A stretch of DNA of 64,000 nucleotides. Source: Isotricha intestinalis (Eukaryota; Ciliophora; Litostomatea; Vestibuliferida; Isotrichidae). This document shows positions 8,777 to 19,164 of the stretch, piece by piece (the first letter of the stretch is position 1; every line of letters begins with the position of its first letter). The stretch spans positions 1 to 64,000 of the forward strand of contig JAJJLU010003497.1 in NCBI GenBank assembly GCA_023807065.1, written 5' to 3'. The translations under genes and the position numbers were made by a program. Below the pieces are notes generated by a model that ran no database searches, was not told the origin of the DNA, and saw nothing but the letters and a program-made list of their open reading frames with translations.

Positions 8777-11155
8777 TTAATTCTTAATAGGAAACAACAT
8801 ATCTATAAATAAATTATTATTTTTTGCATTACCTTGCTTAGATATTACACTAATAAAATAAATATTATCTGAAATCAATAATATTTCAATAAAAAATATA
8901 TCTCCATTTTTAGAGCAATGATATTTAAATTGGGTAATTTTAGAATGATTTATTTTATTTTTATTTAAACATTTTTCTATATTTTCATTAATTTTAATAA
9001 TATCTTCATAAAAAATACATCTTATATCTATAGGTCCTTTATATTGTTTTGGTTTAGAAATCTTATAATTTATATAAGAAGTTGATGAAGAAGCTTCAAA
9101 AGACTTTAATAGAGCATTATTATTTTTTTTAAAAAATGAAATTTTTAATTTTTCTGGACTTCCAATTTTTTTAGTTGAATTATTAATATATTTTATTTTT
9201 GATTGAAAACTTATTGTATATTTATTAAAATTTGATAAAGTACTTGATTTTGGACTTTCAGGATTTTTATAAATTTTCTCTTTTTGAATTTTTTTTTTCT
9301 TTTCTAATATACTTAAATCTTTTTTTTTTTGCCTATTTGTAAGTGGTTCTTTTTCATTTCTAAATTTACTTTTATTTTCATTTTTTTTGAAAAAACTTTT
9401 ATTTAATAATTTTTTAGTTTCTTTTTTATAATATTTATCATATAAATTTGGTTTATCACTTTTTTCTAAATTCACAAATTTCCAAGGAATTTTATTTAAT
9501 CTTTCTTTCTTATTTAATTTAGCTTCTTTTGGAGAAAAAGAGATTTCTCTCATTTTATCTTTTTTTATAATATCTTTATCACTTTTTTTATTTTCATTTT
9601 CTAAAGCTGAAGCATTTCTATTATGAATTATTGTATGTCCTTTATTTTTAATTGCTGTACTTTTATTAAATAATATTTGTTTTTTATTTTTGCTATGATG
9701 ATAATTAGAAGAAGAAATTCTTTTGTTTTTTCTTATTTTTTTTTCTTCTGAATTTAAAAATTTTTTATTCGATATTATTCCAATTATTTCCAAATCTTCA
9801 GAACAATTTGAAATCTCATTTTGTAATGATTTATGATTTTCAGTGTTTTCATATTGAGAATTTTTTTTAGTTTGTTTTAATAAAATATTATTATTTTGAG
9901 AATCATTTGAAGTAAAAAATCGAATTTCATCTTTAAGTGTTTTATTTTCTGTAGAAGTTGTTTGTTCATTATTTATATTATTATTCTCAGTTTCATTATT
10001 AACTTTAATAATATTATTAGAACTATGATTTTTCTGGTTATTATTTCTCTTTAAAACTTTCTCTTCTAAATTCTTCTTGTTGTTAATATAATCAATAAAT
10101 TTTATACTAAATAAGTCAGAACAACTTCTATAACCTTCTCTTACCTTTTTTTTTAAAACTAAATAATAAATACTATAATTTCTATCAAATTTACAATTTA
10201 AAATACTTTTCAAAATAGATTCCTTCTCATAACCATAACCAACACAAAAATTTAAAATTTTTTCATCAACCGGAATTTTATTATACCCTATAATGACTCC
10301 AGGAAATTTTTCAACAGGTTTAACTAAATTAAACCAAGCATGACTTCTTATTTGGTTTAAATCATATCTTTTTAAAGGATCAATATCTAAACAATGTTTA
10401 ATTAAATTTCTAACATTTTCACTGGCACAAGCATCTAATTCATAATTACCATTAATAATATTTTGAATATTTTCTTCACTATCATCATCACTAAAAGGTA
10501 AATAACCATAAATCATAGAATATAAAACTACTCCAGCACTCCAAATATCACTTAATAATCCATAATATTCTTCTCTTTTGTGCATTTCTGGAGGTGCATA
10601 AGCTGTTGTTCCACAAGGAGAATTTAATAATTTATTTCTTGGATAAACTCTACTTATTCCAAAATCTATTATTTTTATTTCAATTTTATTTTTTCCATTT
10701 GAATTATCCAATAACATATTTTCTGGTTTTATATCTCTATGAACTATATTCTGTGAATGTAAGTATTCTAATGAATTTATTATTTCTTGAAAAAATTTAC
10801 ATGCTTGTTTTTCACTTAATTTTTTATGATTTACTATATAATCAAATAATTCTCCTCCTTCACATAGTTCCATTACTAAATAAATTTTTTGAGGTGATTC
10901 CATTAATTCATATAATTTTATTATGTTTTTATGTTGAACCTTTTTTAATATTGAAATTTCATTTTCTACTCTTTGAAAATTTAAAGGGTCTTCCATTAAT
11001 TGGGTTTTATCCATTATTTTTATTGCTACTTTTTCTCCTGAAGGAATATGAATTCCTTTAAACACTTTTGCAAATCCTCCTCTACCTAATTCATTTTGAA
11101 TTAGATAATCTCCTATTGTTTTTTCATATTTTGAATATTTTATTTTGTCTGACAT
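8777..11155 (-). CDS. SNF1/MARK-like Ser/Thr protein kinase
   Basis: 792 residues, stop TAA. Complete CAMK-group kinase domain at about residues 16-276: Gly loop LGRGGF (23-28), VAIK Lys46, HRD (139-141), DFG (164-166) and a TAYAPPE segment (184-190) with a Thr in the activation loop. A short globular segment follows (about 295-345, NFCVGYGYEKESIL) that fits the UBA-like domain of SNF1/MARK kinases. A long Lys/Asn/Ser-rich linker ends in a C-terminal domain (about 722-792) that resembles KA1. Kinase plus UBA-like plus KA1-like is the AMPK-related layout, with roles in energy sensing or polarity. The kinase call is firm. The two accessory domains are judged by position and pattern and need a profile search. 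Confidence 0.85.
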   Translation of the reverse strand: MSDKIKYSKYEKTIGDYLIQNELGRGGFAKVFKGIHIPSGEKVAIKIMDKTQLMEDPLNFQRVENEISILKKVQHKNIIKLYELMESPQKIYLVMELCEGGELFDYIVNHKKLSEKQACKFFQEIINSLEYLHSQNIVHRDIKPENMLLDNSNGKNKIEIKIIDFGISRVYPRNKLLNSPCGTTAYAPPEMHKREEYYGLLSDIWSAGVVLYSMIYGYLPFSDDDSEENIQNIINGNYELDACASENVRNLIKHCLDIDPLKRYDLNQIRSHAWFNLVKPVEKFPGVIIGYNKIPVDEKILNFCVGYGYEKESILKSILNCKFDRNYSIYYLVLKKKVREGYRSCSDLFSIKFIDYINNKKNLEEKVLKRNNNQKNHSSNNIIKVNNETENNNINNEQTTSTENKTLKDEIRFFTSNDSQNNNILLKQTKKNSQYENTENHKSLQNEISNCSEDLEIIGIISNKKFLNSEEKKIRKNKRISSSNYHHSKNKKQILFNKSTAIKNKGHTIIHNRNASALENENKKSDKDIIKKDKMREISFSPKEAKLNKKERLNKIPWKFVNLEKSDKPNLYDKYYKKETKKLLNKSFFKKNENKSKFRNEKEPLTNRQKKKDLSILEKKKKIQKEKIYKNPESPKSSTLSNFNKYTISFQSKIKYINNSTKKIGSPEKLKISFFKKNNNALLKSFEASSSTSYINYKISKPKQYKGPIDIRCIFYEDIIKINENIEKCLNKNKINHSKITQFKYHCSKNGDIFFIEILLISDNIYFISVISKQGNAKNNNLFIDMLFPIKN

Positions 11156-13309
11156 TCTAAATTTTTTTTTCTTTAAAAAAATTAATTCAAATAATAAATA
11201 AAATAATCAAAATAAAAGTAATGGAAAAAAAATCAAGTTTTAATAAATCTATTGTTAAGTTCTAAGAGTTTAAAATATTTTCGATAATTAAATTCATAAA
11301 TAAAAAATCTGGGAAATAACTTAATAATTGGAAAAGGAAATAATAAAGCATTAATTTAATTATGAAATTTAGATAACAAAATTTTTGATTAATTTATCAA
11401 TTTATCTTTTTAAATAATATTTAAAATACTTTAAAGAATTAGAGTTTATATATTTATTCTTAAACAAAGAAAGATTTAAGTTTATAAATTATTTTTTGAT
11501 AAATATTTAATATAACTATTTCCTGAAGAAAATTCTTGAAAAAAATCAATTATATTTTATGATTCTGTGACTTTAAAACCATTTTCTTGAAATATTTGTT
11601 ACAATATATTAATTTAATTTTTTAAATAATTTTTATTTTTTAATATTTAAAGTTTAGTTTATCAGTCATTAGATTTTATTTTTTAATCAATATACTTATT
11701 TTGATTAGATATTGAAATCAAAGGATTTTGATAACTATCAATTATTATTAAATAAATATATAAATAAAAAGATAAATTCTGATTCATATTTAATATTATT
11801 ATCTTTTTTTCAGATATTGAATAAATATTTTTTTCATAAATAAAATATTCTCTTTTTCAAGTTTAAACTATAAAAAAAATATTAAATGAAACAAAAGAAT
11901 TTAAATATTTTAACATATTCACATAGATTTTATATTTATCAATATTACTGTTTGACATATATAGAATAATATAATTTAGTCTTTAATATATTATATTATT
12001 ATTTTAAGTAATTTTTTTTCATTCTTTAAATTTTGAAAAATGATTTTTTATTATTAGAATATATATTTATAAAAGAAAAAGAAGCAAGTATATTAAATAT
12101 ATGTTATAAGATTAACTATTTAATAGTAAATAATTCTCCCCTAATTCTAATGTTTTTCATTTTTTAATTTTTATCTCTCTCCATTTATCAATAATTTCAG
12201 AACTTATTTTTTGAACTCGAATAAATTTATTATTATGAGATTCTCAAAAAAAGCTGAAAAAATACATAAAACTGAATGAATAATATCAAAAAGCCAAAAA
12301 AATTATTGTAAACGACACAAAAATAAAATAATTTAAAGTACACTTTTCTATTAAAAATAAAACTAAAAAAAAAATATTGGAAAATATTCAATATAGATAG
12401 ATATAGATGTAAATATTATAGAAGAATTAAGAATTTTTATTCTACAAATGTTAAAAAATCTAAGAAAGAAATAAAGTTTATTATTGAAAAAAATAATTTT
12501 AGATTGTTTTAAGTTTTTAATATTTAAGGCCAACAATAATACGCAAATATTATATCAATTAAGTTAAAAAATTTTAGTTATTTAAATTGAATAGATTATT
12601 ATAATCAAGTTGATTTTAGACTAAAATTGTTAGAAATATAAATATTATTACTTAAAATTCTTTAAAAATTTAAAAAATAGAAAATAAAAAGATAATATAT
12701 TAGGAGATTAAATTATATGGTATTATTTAGTATATTCCAGAAAACAAAATCATTAATATCTTTATACAGAAACAAAAAAAAATCATATAATTTTCATATT
12801 GTTTATATAAAAATCAAATATTCTATTCTTATTTCCCTGTTGTGATATTTTTATTATTCGATCTAAGTTATAATAATCTTGTTAAAATTAAAGAAAAAAA
12901 ATTTTAAATTAATTAAAGACATATTAACATTAGATTAATCTATATTAAAAGAATATATTCAAAGTATAACTGCCTATATATTTAACCTTTGGGTAAAAAT
13001 ATAAATTCTATTTTTTAAATCAAGTTGAAAAAACAATAAATATAATTGGAAAGATATAAACACCTTTTATTCAGTTGTCCATAAAAAATATATATTAAAA
13101 TTTAAAATTTATAATCTTTAAAAAAGAAAAAATCCAAAAAAATGATAAAACTTTAAATAATAAAACATTAATAACATTTTTACTTTTAATAAATAATAAA
13201 AAACAAAAAATTTTTGATTTTAAATTTAATAAAGGTTCCTTTAACTATTAAATAAAGATTATAAAACCATGAAGAAAAAATATTAAAATTATTTTATGAA
13301 ATTAAGTAT
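11156..13309. other. 2.1-kb gene-poor interval with possible coding relics
   Basis: The longest gene-free stretch in the eukaryotic part. No long frame exists. A short coding-like segment on the minus strand around 12,140-12,245 reads about 27 residues (including KFIRVQKISSEIIDKWREIK) before a stop, and may be a decayed exon. Low-complexity AT sequence fills the rest. No tRNA was recognised. Confidence 0.4.
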
Positions 13310-14227
13310 TTATTTTTGAGCAAGATAAATACATAAATTTCTATAATCTCCAGAAGTATCAGATTTAAGATCATGAACCATTTTAGATTTATGTTTCCAA
13401 TTATAAATTTCTCTAATATCTGTCAAATCAATTTCATTTCTGGAGGCTAAAATTCTTATAATAGTATCATTATCAGTTCCTAATCCTTTCATAGCATAAT
13501 AAATTTTATCAGCAAACATTTCACTTGGATTAATAGTATTAAATAATATTTCTTTCATTAATAGTTTATTTTTTCCACTTAATTTCTTTTCTATTACTTC
13601 ATTTAAAGGAATTCCTGTTTTTTTAAAATAATATCTACAAATCATAACTAATTCTTCAGGAGATTTTTTCACAAAAATAGAATCAAATATTTTTTCATCA
13701 TTAAACCAATTATCTTCTTTAGTATTTTTTAACATTTCAGCATCTTTCTCACATTGATTCTTATTTGGTCTTTCTGTTGTGCTTCTATAATTATTTAATA
13801 AAGAAATAACATTTCTTTTTAAATTTCCAGAAAAATTTTTTTCAAAATCTTGACTTAAATCTCTTCCTGTTGTACTTTTATAAGTTTTTTTTATATCATC
13901 AATCATCCATTTAGGTCTAGTTGTTAATATTTCAAATATTGGAATTTCATCAATAGAAAAACCTTTCATTGCTTTTTTTAATATTTCAATGTCTAAATCA
14001 ATAGGAGATAAAAATAAATACATTACAAGATCTCTAAATTTAGAAGATAATTGTGATTTTAAATCATCTTGAAGTTTTTTTCCATAAACAGCATCATAAT
14101 ATTGGGATATTGATATTCTTGTTGCAAGATTTGAATTTGAAACTATTTCTGTTACTTCTTTTTCTTTATTTTTAGAATTAAATAATGCTTCATGAAGTCT
14201 ATCTCCTAATTCATTTACTGCTTGCAT
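13310..14227 (-). CDS. Annexin
   Basis: 305 residues, stop TAA, close to the usual four-repeat annexin core of about 310. Repeat boundaries are visible. The last repeat is the clearest (about residues 230-305): KIYYAMKGLGTDNDTIIRIL, then ASRNEIDLTDIREIY. MKGLGTD is the type-II calcium-binding loop. The second repeat has KAMKGFSIDE and a TTRPKWMIDDIKKTYK helix, and the first and third are more diverged. Annexins bind acidic phospholipids when calcium is present, at the cytosolic face of membranes. There is no N-terminal extension. The gene is divergent from the EF-hand/PH/kinase gene with only 59 bp between start codons, so the two calcium-related genes may share control. Confidence 0.85.
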   Translation of the reverse strand: MQAVNELGDRLHEALFNSKNKEKEVTEIVSNSNLATRISISQYYDAVYGKKLQDDLKSQLSSKFRDLVMYLFLSPIDLDIEILKKAMKGFSIDEIPIFEILTTRPKWMIDDIKKTYKSTTGRDLSQDFEKNFSGNLKRNVISLLNNYRSTTERPNKNQCEKDAEMLKNTKEDNWFNDEKIFDSIFVKKSPEELVMICRYYFKKTGIPLNEVIEKKLSGKNKLLMKEILFNTINPSEMFADKIYYAMKGLGTDNDTIIRILASRNEIDLTDIREIYNWKHKSKMVHDLKSDTSGDYRNLCIYLAQK

Positions 14228-14286
14228 TTTTTTAAATAAAATTGTTTTTTATTTATTTTTATTTGGTTTTTTTTTTTATTTTTTAA
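14228..14286. promoter_or_regulatory. 59-bp bidirectional promoter
   Basis: The start codons of the annexin (minus) and the EF-hand/PH/kinase gene (plus) are separated by only 59 bp of nearly pure A/T, which must hold both core promoters and both 5' leaders. No specific element can be named. Confidence 0.5.
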
Positions 14287-16809
14287 ATGTCTTCTGAAAA
14301 ATTAGATATTGAACTTTTAGTTAAGTCTTTTAAAGTTACAAATGTTGAAGCATTTAATTCTTATTTAAAAGAAGTTTGGATTGATTTAACACAAAGAACT
14401 GAATCTAAAAAAGGTATTGATAGAATTACTTTTTCTTCTTATTATCAAGTACCCGGGATTTTATCAGTTAGATTATTTTCTGTTTTTGATAAAGGACATA
14501 CTGATTATATTGATAAAGATGAATTTTTAAATGGAATGAATAATCTCTTTTGTGACTCATTTGATATTACTTCTAAATTTATTTTTGATTTTTATGATTT
14601 TGATAAAGATGGTTTAATTGATAAAGAAGATATAAGAACTGTATTATCATATATAGCTTTAAATAATAATAATAACAGTTCAGAATTTCAAGGATATTTA
14701 AATAGAGTAAATTCTCAAAAGGAATTATATAATTTATTAGAAATTTCTTTTAAAAATGTGAACAAAGAAAAAATTGATTATAAAGAGTTTTTAGATATAA
14801 TAGAAAATACAGCAAGTGATATTTACATTTCAATATTATTGTTTCTTCTAGATAAAAAGCCTTTTAATAAAAGTGCAATTAATGAATATGGTAAAAATAA
14901 CCCAACACTATCTCCAAAGAAAATTCATAAAGTAAATTCAATTCCAAAATTAATAGCATCTCCTTTAGTTCATGAATCTTCTTTTACATCCTCTTCTATT
15001 TTTCAAAGGGAAAGTAAAAAAAGAAAAACACTTTCCTTAGTAATGAATCAAGCTCAAAAAGATCGTTTATTTGGAAAAATAAAAGCAGAAGAGAATAATG
15101 AAATTAATAGAAAAAAAGCAAGAGCTGGTACTTTTCATCATAGTAGAAATTCCCTTTCTAATATAAATAAAAAAACTGAAAGTAAATTTATTAATAATAA
15201 TACAAGTATTATTAATAATAATGAAATTGATAATCATACTATTTTATATGATGAACAAAATGAGAACGATTATAATGAAAATGATAATATTATTCATTTT
15301 GTTGATGATGATGATGAAGAATTAAATAATGAAAAAGAAAATTTCGTTCCTGTTATTAGGAAAACAAAAACAAATTTAAAAAATATCAAAGAAGACAATT
15401 TTTCATCTGCCAAAAATAAAAATTATAATTATAATGATATGGAATTAATGCCAGCTTATAAACAAAATGAAACAAATATCACAGAAGGAAAAGATTTATC
15501 TGAAACTGGTTCTCAAATTTCAGGTGAAGAAATTAAAAAAGAAGAAAGTATAAATGAAGAAAAAGATAATGAAAATGAAAGTGAAAAAGTATTTGAAAAG
15601 AATGATGAAGAAGAAGAAGATGAAGAGATGGTAAAATATGAAGGATATTTATATAAAATGATAAATAATTCCAAATTAAAAAGATTATATTTTAAATTAC
15701 TTCATAAAGATTTATATTTTTATAAAAATGATAAAGAAACTGTTCATAAAGGAATGCATAATTTAAGTGGTGTTTTTTTAAAAGAAGAAAAAGCTCATAA
15801 TTTCAATGGTACAAAATTTTATTCTTTTGCAGTCATTTATCCAAAAAAAACAAGAGTTTATTACACAGATAATTTATCTCAATATAAAATTTGGGTGGCA
15901 AAATTAAAATTAGCAACAGGATATACAAATTTAACAGATTTATATGAAGTAGCATCAAAATTAGGAAATGGAAAATTTGGATTAGTAAAATTAGGAATAA
16001 ATAAACAAACTAAAAAGAAAGTAGCAATAAAAATAATGTCAAAAAATGATATGAATACAGAAGATTTAGAATTAGTAAGAACAGAAATAGAAATATTAAA
16101 AATATGTCAACATCCAAATATAATTCATTTATATGAAGTATTTGAAAATGAAGAATATTTTTATATAATAATGGAATATTGTGCAGGAGGAGATTTATTT
16201 TCATATTTAGAAAAGCGTCACTTTCATTTAAAAGAAATTCAAGCTTGTAGAATAATTCACAAAATGTTAACAGCATTATATTATATTCATTCATATGGTA
16301 TAATACACAGAGATATTAAACCAGAAAATGTTTTAATGACTTCAAATGAAGATAATGCAGATATTAAAATATTAGATTTTGGATTAGGAAAAATTTTAGG
16401 ACCAGGAGAAGTCTGTACTGAACCTTATGGAACTTTATCTTATGTAGCTCCTGAAGTTTTACTTGAAAAAAGTTATAATAAACAAGTTGATTGTTGGTCT
16501 CTTGGAATTACTGCTTATTTATTAATTGGAGGTTGCTTACCTTTTGATCATCCTAAGAATGATAGAGAAATTGCAAGACAAACCATTCATGATCCTCCAC
16601 CTTTTAAAGGTAATATTTGGAAAAAAGTTTCTAAAGAAGCAATTGATTTTGTTAATAAATTACTTGTTAAAGAACCTGAAAAAAGAATGAGTATAAAAGA
16701 AGCTTTGGAACATGATTGGATTAAAAAATATCATAAAAGTGCCGAAAGGAGAAATAGTACTCATTCTGCTACAAGCTTTGAAGAGTATACTTTCACTGGA
16801 GAAATCTAA
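14287..16809 (+). CDS. EF-hand / PH / protein kinase, CDPK7-like
   Basis: 840 residues, stop TAA. Two EF-hand loops lie near the N-terminus (residues 68-79, and the canonical DFDKDGLIDKED at 104-115). A 300-residue acidic, Asn-rich linker follows, then a PH domain (about 448-547) and a CDPK-type kinase domain (about 550-820): LGNGKFG Gly loop, VAIK Lys582, HRD 674-676, DFG 698-700 and VAPEVL. EF-hands before PH and kinase, the reverse of classical CDPKs, is the arrangement known for apicomplexan CDPK7. It suggests a kinase recruited to phosphoinositide membranes and tuned by calcium. The domain order is seen in the sequence. Orthology to CDPK7 is inferred. Confidence 0.85.
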   Translation: MSSEKLDIELLVKSFKVTNVEAFNSYLKEVWIDLTQRTESKKGIDRITFSSYYQVPGILSVRLFSVFDKGHTDYIDKDEFLNGMNNLFCDSFDITSKFIFDFYDFDKDGLIDKEDIRTVLSYIALNNNNNSSEFQGYLNRVNSQKELYNLLEISFKNVNKEKIDYKEFLDIIENTASDIYISILLFLLDKKPFNKSAINEYGKNNPTLSPKKIHKVNSIPKLIASPLVHESSFTSSSIFQRESKKRKTLSLVMNQAQKDRLFGKIKAEENNEINRKKARAGTFHHSRNSLSNINKKTESKFINNNTSIINNNEIDNHTILYDEQNENDYNENDNIIHFVDDDDEELNNEKENFVPVIRKTKTNLKNIKEDNFSSAKNKNYNYNDMELMPAYKQNETNITEGKDLSETGSQISGEEIKKEESINEEKDNENESEKVFEKNDEEEEDEEMVKYEGYLYKMINNSKLKRLYFKLLHKDLYFYKNDKETVHKGMHNLSGVFLKEEKAHNFNGTKFYSFAVIYPKKTRVYYTDNLSQYKIWVAKLKLATGYTNLTDLYEVASKLGNGKFGLVKLGINKQTKKKVAIKIMSKNDMNTEDLELVRTEIEILKICQHPNIIHLYEVFENEEYFYIIMEYCAGGDLFSYLEKRHFHLKEIQACRIIHKMLTALYYIHSYGIIHRDIKPENVLMTSNEDNADIKILDFGLGKILGPGEVCTEPYGTLSYVAPEVLLEKSYNKQVDCWSLGITAYLLIGGCLPFDHPKNDREIARQTIHDPPPFKGNIWKKVSKEAIDFVNKLLVKEPEKRMSIKEALEHDWIKKYHKSAERRNSTHSATSFEEYTFTGEI

Positions 16810-16956
16810 AATCTCTTTTTATTTATTTTTATATTTCTGGCTATATTAATATTTGTGGTTAATATTTATTAATTCTTTAATTTTTGTTAAATATTTTTTT
16901 ATAAAAAGAATTATAATAAATGAATTTTAACTTAATTACTAAATTATAATTTTAAT

Positions 16957-18204
16957 ATGGATATGTCTTCAAAAGATGTTTTAATTAATCAATTAAAAAG
17001 TAGAATTTTTGATTTAGAACAACAAAGCAAAAATAATGAAGAATTACAAAATGAAAATCTAAAATTAAAACAATTAATTGATGAGCTAAAACAGAATCAA
17101 ATGAGAAATGATTATGAATCCAATCAAAAAATAACTATTCAACATAATCAAATCAATGATTTAAAAACTGAAAATGAAAGTTTAAATAATGTATTAAATG
17201 AAAAATTAAATATTAATAAAAAATTATATTCTGATAATGAAACTTTACTTCATGAATTAAATAAAAATAATACAGAAATAGCAAATTTAACAAATAAATT
17301 AAATGATATTCTTCATAATAATGAAAGTTTGAAAAATGATATTTCAAAATATGAAAAAATAAATAATGATTTAAATAATAATATAAAGATGCAAAAAGAT
17401 CAAAATGAAAAGTTATTTAAAGATAATCAGAAATTGAATTCAATTTGCAAAGAACAGGAAATTATAATTAATCAATATGAGGAAGATAAAAAAACTTTAG
17501 TTCAAAAAATCGAAGATATAAATTATGAACTCAATAATTTAAAATCAAATTTAAAAATAAAAGATGAAAATATAAATCTAATTCAAAATCAAAATGAACA
17601 AATGAAATCTCATATTGATGAAATTGAAAATAATATTCATAATTTATCAAAAATTAACGACACTTTAAAAATAGAGAATGAAGGTTTAAAAAATAATATT
17701 TTAGATGTTAAAAATAAAAATATATTACTTCAAAAAAACAATGAACAATTACAAACAATAATTTATGACAAAGAAAGAGATATAAGCAATTTAGGAGCAA
17801 ATTTAAATGAACAAAAGAAAATAATAAATGATAGTATATTAGAAAAAACATCAATGAACAATGATAAAAATAATTTAATGAATGAAATAATAAGATTAAA
17901 AGAACAAAATAATAATTTATTTAATAGATTAAAAACAATATTAGAGGCAAATGATCAAATAAAAAAAACAGTTGATAGAAAAGATAAGATTAATGGTGTT
18001 TTAAGAAAAAATAAAAGAAATATTGAAAGATCTTTAAATTCATTTAATACAAATTCAACCCTTAATAACAGTAATTTAAATGTTACAGTACATTCTGCAA
18101 TGATTGGAGGATTTAGTAAAGATAATAATAATAGTCCTTTAATGGATAAATCTGCTATTACTTATTCTCCTCAAATTAATAATAATTTGAATTTAAGCAA
18201 TTAA
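16957..18204 (+). CDS. Long coiled-coil protein
   Basis: 415 residues, stop TAA. Residues about 5-345 are an almost unbroken coiled coil of Asn/Glu/Lys/Leu heptads, beginning KDVLINQLKSRIFDLEQQ. A basic patch (around 335-350, including RKNKRNIERSL) and a Ser/Asn-rich tail follow. No catalytic motif, membrane segment or localisation signal is seen. A structural, tethering or cytoskeletal role is likely, but no family is recognised. Confidence 0.65.
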   Translation: MDMSSKDVLINQLKSRIFDLEQQSKNNEELQNENLKLKQLIDELKQNQMRNDYESNQKITIQHNQINDLKTENESLNNVLNEKLNINKKLYSDNETLLHELNKNNTEIANLTNKLNDILHNNESLKNDISKYEKINNDLNNNIKMQKDQNEKLFKDNQKLNSICKEQEIIINQYEEDKKTLVQKIEDINYELNNLKSNLKIKDENINLIQNQNEQMKSHIDEIENNIHNLSKINDTLKIENEGLKNNILDVKNKNILLQKNNEQLQTIIYDKERDISNLGANLNEQKKIINDSILEKTSMNNDKNNLMNEIIRLKEQNNNLFNRLKTILEANDQIKKTVDRKDKINGVLRKNKRNIERSLNSFNTNSTLNNSNLNVTVHSAMIGGFSKDNNNSPLMDKSAITYSPQINNNLNLSN

Positions 18205-18311
18205 TTTACTTTTTATTTAATAAACTTTTTTAAAAACAAATTAAATGATAAACTAAATTTTAATTTAAACAATTTTTAAAATTTAAATATGTAAATAAAT
18301 TATTAATAAAT

Positions 18312-18659
18312 ATGTCTTTATTTTATATTACTGAACCAAAAGAATTGTCATTATTAGATGATGAAAGAGAAGACTCAGTAAAAGGAATTAATATTAGTAA
18401 TAATATAGATATTAATCTAATAAAAGAAAAATTACCTCAGATTTTAAAAGTTTTATCTCCAGGATATGAATGTTCAATTAATTATAGATTACCTTTTAAA
18501 GAACCAGTCTTTGAATATATTCCTTTTGTTGATGAAGCTTATAAAATGGGATTTAAAACTACGAATGTTAGAAAAGCTAAAAAAATTGAAGGTGAAGAAA
18601 TTGTTAATAGAATTGATATTATTTTAGGAAAAGAATCTAATTACATTCAAAGTTTTTAA
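18312..18659 (+). CDS. Small hypothetical protein, 115 residues
   Basis: Continuous frame with stop TAA, 107 bp after the coiled-coil gene on the same strand. It looks like a compact globular protein: an acidic N-terminal third, then LPQILKVLSPGYECSINYRL and a C-terminal part rich in Glu/Lys. No transmembrane segment or known motif is recognised. The composition (Cys, Tyr, Pro, Gly at ordinary frequency in an 85% AT background) argues that it is a real gene rather than chance. Confidence 0.6.
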   Translation: MSLFYITEPKELSLLDDEREDSVKGINISNNIDINLIKEKLPQILKVLSPGYECSINYRLPFKEPVFEYIPFVDEAYKMGFKTTNVRKAKKIEGEEIVNRIDIILGKESNYIQSF

Positions 18660-19164
18660 AAATAATCAATTATTTAATTTTTTAAGTTTTTTATATTTTG
18701 AAACAATTATTTTTTTATCGATTCTTTCTTTTATTATAAAATAATTATTATAATCAAAAGAAAAATGTTTATAAATAATTATTCAAAAAAAAAGAAATTT
18801 TTTTTTAAATAAATTTATTTTATAAATGTAGAATCTATATAATTTTATCTATTTTCATTTATCAAAAAAAAAATAACAACCTCAAATAGAAATAAAAATT
18901 TAAAAAAAGTAATAAAACCAATTAAAACATTTTATATAAAAAATAATCAATTCAAAAATAAATCTTCTTTTTTTCAAATGAAAAAGACAAAATAAAAAAC
19001 CTAAATTAATTTAACATCTTTTACTTCCTTAAAAAAAAACTAACAACAAATAAATAAAAAAAATTTCAAAAAAAAAATAAAAATATAAAAAATATATTAT
19101 AAAATTAATATATAATCACTTCATTATAAAATCCAAAAAAAATTAAAATTTATAATCTAAATAA
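18660..19164. other. AT-rich intergenic DNA
   Basis: 505 bp of A/T-rich spacer with many short poly-A tracts, between two plus-strand genes. No coding-like frame was seen. It presumably carries the promoter of the strongly coding-biased MFS transporter gene that follows. Confidence 0.55.

Noticed and set aside
10594..11061. 155-codon plus-strand ORF inside the SNF1/MARK-like kinase
   Set aside because: It is the antisense shadow of the kinase domain, Leu/Phe-rich as expected from reversed AT-rich coding DNA.
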